Shown piece by piece: positions 60,882 through 64,000 of a DNA stretch of 64,000 nucleotides. The stretch spans positions 620,001 through 684,000 of the forward strand of contig JAMXBD010000639.1 of assembly GCA_024138025.1 (NCBI GenBank). Reading direction: 5' to 3'. The notes beneath the pieces were generated by a model. It saw only the letters and a program-made list of their open reading frames with translations. It made no database searches and was not told the DNA's origin. Every line of letters starts with the position of its first letter. Positions within the stretch are counted from its first letter, which is position 1. The translations under genes and the position numbers were made by a program. Origin of the DNA: Combretum micranthum (lineage: Eukaryota > Streptophyta > Magnoliopsida > Myrtales > Combretaceae).

Positions 60882-61349
60882 GATTGGTATCAAAGCGGGA
60901 AAATTTCCTGTAGAGATGTCAAGAGACGACAGTTTAGGAGGTGGTCACGTCCTCGATGGTGTTTGAAATGTGGAAGTCCTAAGAGCTAAATCCTTAGGTC
61001 GAAGGGCGGTGTTGGAGAACATGGATCATAAATTCCGGCGTATGGAACAACGCTTTGATGACCTGATCGATTGATCCGATGCCAGCACGAACAGGAATAG
61101 TTATGGGAGTCGACCAAGGATAGAGTATGCACACAGTGATCTTGTTGTTAGACCTGTTACTGCAAACGTAGGTGCCAATATAGAGATAAGATTCGTAACT
61201 TTGATGATTATTACGAATATGATTCTAAGGTGAAAGTTGAGTTTTTGTTCGAAGAAAGACAACCACAAAGGAGAGGTAGTGATGATGGTAGTGGATATTG
61301 AAGGGGCTATTATAGGTATGATCAAAGAGATTGTGACAATTTCTGCCAA

Positions 61350-61760
61350 AACATAGATATTCCATATTTTAGTGAAGAATTAGGGATTAATAATTTTATT
61401 GGTTGGATTGACAAGATCGAGCGGCTTTTTAAATATATAGAAATTTCTAAAGAGAAAAGGGTAAAATTAGTGGCTTGTAGATTGAAGGGCTATGCATCTG
61501 CATGGTGGGAGAGATTGCAGAAGAGGAGAAGCCATGAAAGGAAAGCACCGATGAGGACGTGGTTTAGGAAGAGGCAGTTATTGGAAGATCAATTGCATCC
61601 TCTTAGTTATGAAAAAATCCTAGTTCAACAAGATCAAAGACGTCATCAAGAAAAGGAATTGGTGCATGTTGACCAAGAGAATTTTGATGAAACCAAAATT
61701 GTAGAGGAATATGAAACTGAAAAATATGTAAAAAAAAGGAGAGGAATTGTTAATAGGTGA
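61350..61760 (+). pseudogene. gypsy gag (Retrotrans_gag) remnant
   Basis: Segments Y-F-S-E-E-L-G-I-N-N-F-I-G-W-I-D-K-I-E-R-L-F-K-Y (about 61365-61435) and K-R-V-K-L-V-A-C-R-L-K-G-Y-A-S-A-W-W-E-R-L-Q (61455-61520) are the canonical plant gypsy gag helix pair, followed by P-M-R-T-W and Y-E-K-I-L. The frame is open to 61758, but a stop or shift breaks the start and the downstream zinc knuckle, protease and RT are absent. It would have formed capsid. Confidence 0.86.
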
Positions 61761-61957
61761 TGAATGTGATGATCGAATTGGGAAGCGAGATGAATATAGT
61801 GTAAAAAAAATTAGACTTTATTGAGAATGAAATTGGAAATAAGATTGAGATTATTTTAGATTATGAGTCCTTATACGTAAATCAAACTGAGATAGCTAAA
61901 TTAAATGGTAAGTTATTCATTGGTAATGATGAATCTGAGTCTTTTAGGAAGAAAAAG

Positions 61958-62200
61958 TTGAATGATCATGGGATTGTTGATGACAAGGGAGCATCATTTA
62001 GCATTGAAAGTTTGAGTTTCGATGAGAATGATAATGCGGATGATAAATTACTACAATTCAAGGCACTGAATTTTGAGTCGGATGGTTTATCTAAAGAGAA
62101 TTTGAGAGAGAGCTATGATAATCGTGAGCAACAAGATATAGAGTTTGGCAACCCAAGAGGAGTAAATCAGTTTGATAAATCAAGGGAACTTCTTGTGTAG
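61958..62200 (+). CDS. Acidic 80-codon open frame inside the gypsy element
   Basis: Rich in Asp, Glu, Ser and Asn, with no known domain. It is the C-terminal remainder of the element's ORF after an internal deletion, or a spacer ORF. A further in-element segment (about 62245-62330, F-P-F-Y-P-D-D-T-T-Y-I-Q-M-R-T-R-G) lies in another frame next to the purine tract. Confidence 0.4.
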   Translation: MNDHGIVDDKGASFSIESLSFDENDNADDKLLQFKALNFESDGLSKENLRESYDNREQQDIEFGNPRGVNQFDKSRELLV

Positions 62201-62338
62201 TAGAGGACATCAATATCAAATTTTGATGAAGCTGATGCTGATTTTAAAAGGATTTGGGCTGACATGTTTCCTTTCTACCCAGATGATACAACCTATATCC
62301 AAATGAGAACTCGGGGTCGAGTTCTTTGCAAGAGGGCA

Positions 62339-62825
62339 TAATGCAAGAATGAAGGCCGGCCTTGAAGACATTGGGGAATGCCGGCCTTGGAAGAAATGCC
62401 GCCGGTGTTGGAAGACACGCCGCCGGCATTAGAGTCGGCCTACATTGCTGACAGTTTTGTCTTTTGAATTTTCAAATCGTCAACATTAATTACAGTCCGC
62501 CAGTTTTTATTACCAGTCAACTTATTTATTTGTATTTATTATTTTCCTTTTTATATTTGTATTTATTATTTGTCTTTATTATTAGTCAATATTTTATTTA
62601 TTATTTTACCTTTTTAGGATTTTTCCTTTTTAGAATTTTTATGTAATAATATAAATAGGCTTAAGACTCGTCTTTGTAAAAGAATCGATATTTTGACATC
62701 TTTAATATTGAATTAAGAAGGTTTTCTCTGAATTTGCAATTGTTTAGCAATTGTGTGATTAAGTTCACTTTTTGAAATCAATCGTTGAATTGGTTTCAAT
62801 TTTTTAACACTTCCATGCTGCGTCA
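62339..62825 (+). repeat. 3' LTR of the gag-only gypsy element
   Basis: 487 bp; GC-richer 5' end with repeated GCCGGCC/CGCCGGC phrases that have decayed by C-to-T and G-to-A changes in the other LTR. Confidence 0.88.
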
Positions 62826-63037
62826 GTGTTTTGTTAGGGTTTGTAAGGGAGAGTGAGTTAATTTGATGTAACATTACTCTTGTACTCCTTTTTCAACATA
62901 TAATGAATTCTCTCTTCTCTACCCATGGTTTTTACCGATTTGAGTTTTCTAGGTAAATCTGTATATGCTTTACTTTATTATTCTTGTTTTTGCCATTATT
63001 TGTCTTCTTCGGATTATAACAAGTGGAATCAGAGTGA
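62826..63037 (+). repeat. 3' LTR of element A, second part, with a primer site beyond it
   Basis: Resumes at GTTTTGTTAGGG after the target duplication and ends ATTATAACA at 63021. It is followed by AGTGGAATCAGAGTG (63022-63036), a primer site, so this LTR was once also a 5' LTR: LTR-interior-LTR-interior tandem order. Confidence 0.8.
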
Positions 63038-63186
63038 CAGACAAAGACAAATAATGGCAAAAACAAGAACAATAGAGTAAAGCACACACAAATTTACATG
63101 GAAAACCTAAATCGAGAAAAACCACGGGCAGAGGAGAGAGAATTCACTATATATCGAAAAAGGAGTACAAGAGTGACGTTACATCA
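63038..63186 (-). repeat. Inverted partial LTR of the same family
   Basis: The minus strand matches the 62840-63010 LTR part. Its left end, with AAAGACAAATAATGGCAAAAACAA, is the inverse of TTTTTGCCATTATTTGTCTT at 62989-63008, about 40 bp away, so a near-palindrome is formed. Confidence 0.85.
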
Positions 63187-63350
63187 AAACCCTTAAAGGG
63201 CATAAATCAGCAACGAACTCCAATCTTCAACACAAAACATTCTCCATCTCTTCCAAGAAAATATAGTGTTGCAATCCAATAGTAGAATATTAGAGTTCAC
63301 GGTTGCCATTGTAGAGAAAACAAAACCGAACAGTTAACTCTAATACCACT
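63187..63350 (-). repeat. Inverted partial interior of the same family
   Basis: Contains the same interior segments as 59968-60216 (inverse of TTTATGCCCTNTAGGG and the gag start) and ends in the complement of TGGTATTAGAGTT, a primer site, next to the LTR at 63351. Lacks part of the usual interior. Confidence 0.8.
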
Positions 63351-63731
63351 TGTTATGATGGGATAAGACAAACAATGGCAAAAACAATAACAATAAAAAT
63401 AAAGAACACATAAGATTTATGAGGAAAACCCAAATAGGGAAAAGCCACGGGCAGAGGAGAGAATTCACTATATATCGAAAAAGAAGTACAAGAATGATGT
63501 TACATCAAACTCATTCACTCTCTCTTATAAATCCTAACAAAACACACACACACACACACACACACACATATGTATGTGTGTGTGTATGCGTGTAAAGAGA
63601 GCCGACATCAAAGGCCTAAATTATGACTCTTAAATACATAATTAATGAATAATAATTGTATAATCAAATATTCACTTGTTAATATGTAACTATGGAAAAC
63701 GGCTACACAAATTAGGTCACAAACTCTAACA
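63351..63731 (-). repeat. Full inverted LTR of the same family
   Basis: 381 bp, + strand ends TGTTATGATGGG and AACTCTAACA. Contains an AC/GT microsatellite at 63540-63585. Confidence 0.88.
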
Positions 63732-64000
63732 ATATCCACATTGACACGAATTCTAGAGTAAAAAACACAAACTCCAATCTTCGACATAAAAGCAAAACAT
63801 TCTCTACCTTTCCCATAAAATCCCTAAAGGGCATAAATCATTAGTGAACTCTAATCTTCAACATAAAACATTTTCCACCTCTTCCAAGAAAATTTGGTGT
63901 TGTGATCCGACAAATAAATGTCATACTTCACCATTGCCATTATAGAAGAAACACAAAATCAAACCTTTGGCTCTGATTCCACTTGTTATCATCCAAATAA
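63732..64000 (-). mobile_element. Inverted interior and start of a further LTR, running off the window
   Basis: 63732-63983 is the complete inverted interior, ending in the complement of TGGAATCAGAGCC (primer site). A new LTR begins TGTTATC at 63984 and continues beyond the window. Confidence 0.85.

Larger units (their letters stand above)
60404..62825 (+). mobile_element. Gag-only Ty3/gypsy-like LTR element (2.4 kb)
   Basis: LTRs at 60404-60881 and 62339-62825 share TAATG(T/C)A starts and ACNCTGCGTCA/ACACTACGTTA ends. They are flanked by the identical pentamer gtgtt (60399-60403 and 62826-62830). A primer site TGGTATCAAAGCGG lies at 60885-60898, and GCAAGAGGGC is a purine tract before the right LTR. 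The 1.46-kb interior has only gag-like coding sequence. It lies inside the LTR of element A and so is younger than A. Confidence 0.9.
59620..63021 (+). mobile_element. Miniature copia-derived LTR element (TRIM-like) A, 3' LTR interrupted
   Basis: LTR 59620-59967 is followed by a primer site (TGGTATAAGAGCC at about 59970-59982), an interior of about 250 bp, and a second LTR from 60217 to 60403 continuing at 62826-63021 after the gypsy insert. The interior begins with a copia gag N-terminus: from about 60009, I-V-K-Y-D-I-P-L-L-D-R-N-T-E-F-V-W-K-R-W, similar to the K-Y-D-I-P-L-L-D-x-x-T-x-F-x-L-W start of copia gag. So it is a copia element stripped of almost all of its coding part. Confidence 0.85.

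Overview
The window is AT-rich plant nuclear DNA, most likely from a eudicot. The evidence is the set of repeat families (Ty1/copia and Ty3/gypsy elements with initiator-Met-tRNA-type primer sites, TRIM-like elements, hAT- and MULE-type MITEs) and one plant-specific ATL-type RING-H2 gene. The species cannot be named from the sequence. No bacterial, organellar, CRISPR or rRNA features were seen.

Only one host gene is well supported: an intronless ATL13-like E3 ubiquitin ligase on the + strand (39325-40732). Its reading frame shifts twice, at about 40247 and about 40360. Both shifts look like loss of one base in a short homopolymer, and the conserved C-terminal tail continues after each, so this is either a sequence error or a very young pseudogene.

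The rest is a nested transposon landscape. 2201-6595 is a degenerate copia element (minus strand) with two 176-bp LTRs. 10365-19109 is a second copia element (minus) with LTRs and an exact 5-bp target duplication GAATT; a single 4.48-kb LTR-like element (13231-17713, own near-perfect target duplication) sits inside it and splits its coding part. 20.6-23.4 kb holds two copies of a foldback MITE flanking and invading a copia fragment. 28.7-30.0 kb and 32.2-34.9 kb are further copia fragments. hAT-like foldback MITEs with 8-bp target duplications lie at 30908, 43579 and 45532. 43.1-44.5 kb is a TRIM-like element with one MITE inside an LTR. 46.8-51.55 kb is a non-autonomous LTR element containing another MITE and a tandemly repeated leader/LTR segment.

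53.2-59.4 kb is Mutator-related: a 1.27-kb non-autonomous MULE with long terminal inverted repeats and a 10-bp direct repeat, possibly a Pack-MULE, followed by a decayed MULE transposase gene (first catalytic Asp changed to Asn, SWIM finger damaged) and a decayed plant-mobile-domain coding stretch in the same orientation. 59.6-64.0 kb is a complex of a tiny copia-derived LTR element: direct and inverted LTR-internal-LTR units around a near-palindrome at 63.0 kb, with a 2.4-kb gag-only gypsy element inserted in one LTR at a GT microsatellite.

The genes do not form a pathway. The window records repeated insertion, nested and dateable by order, around a single signalling gene.
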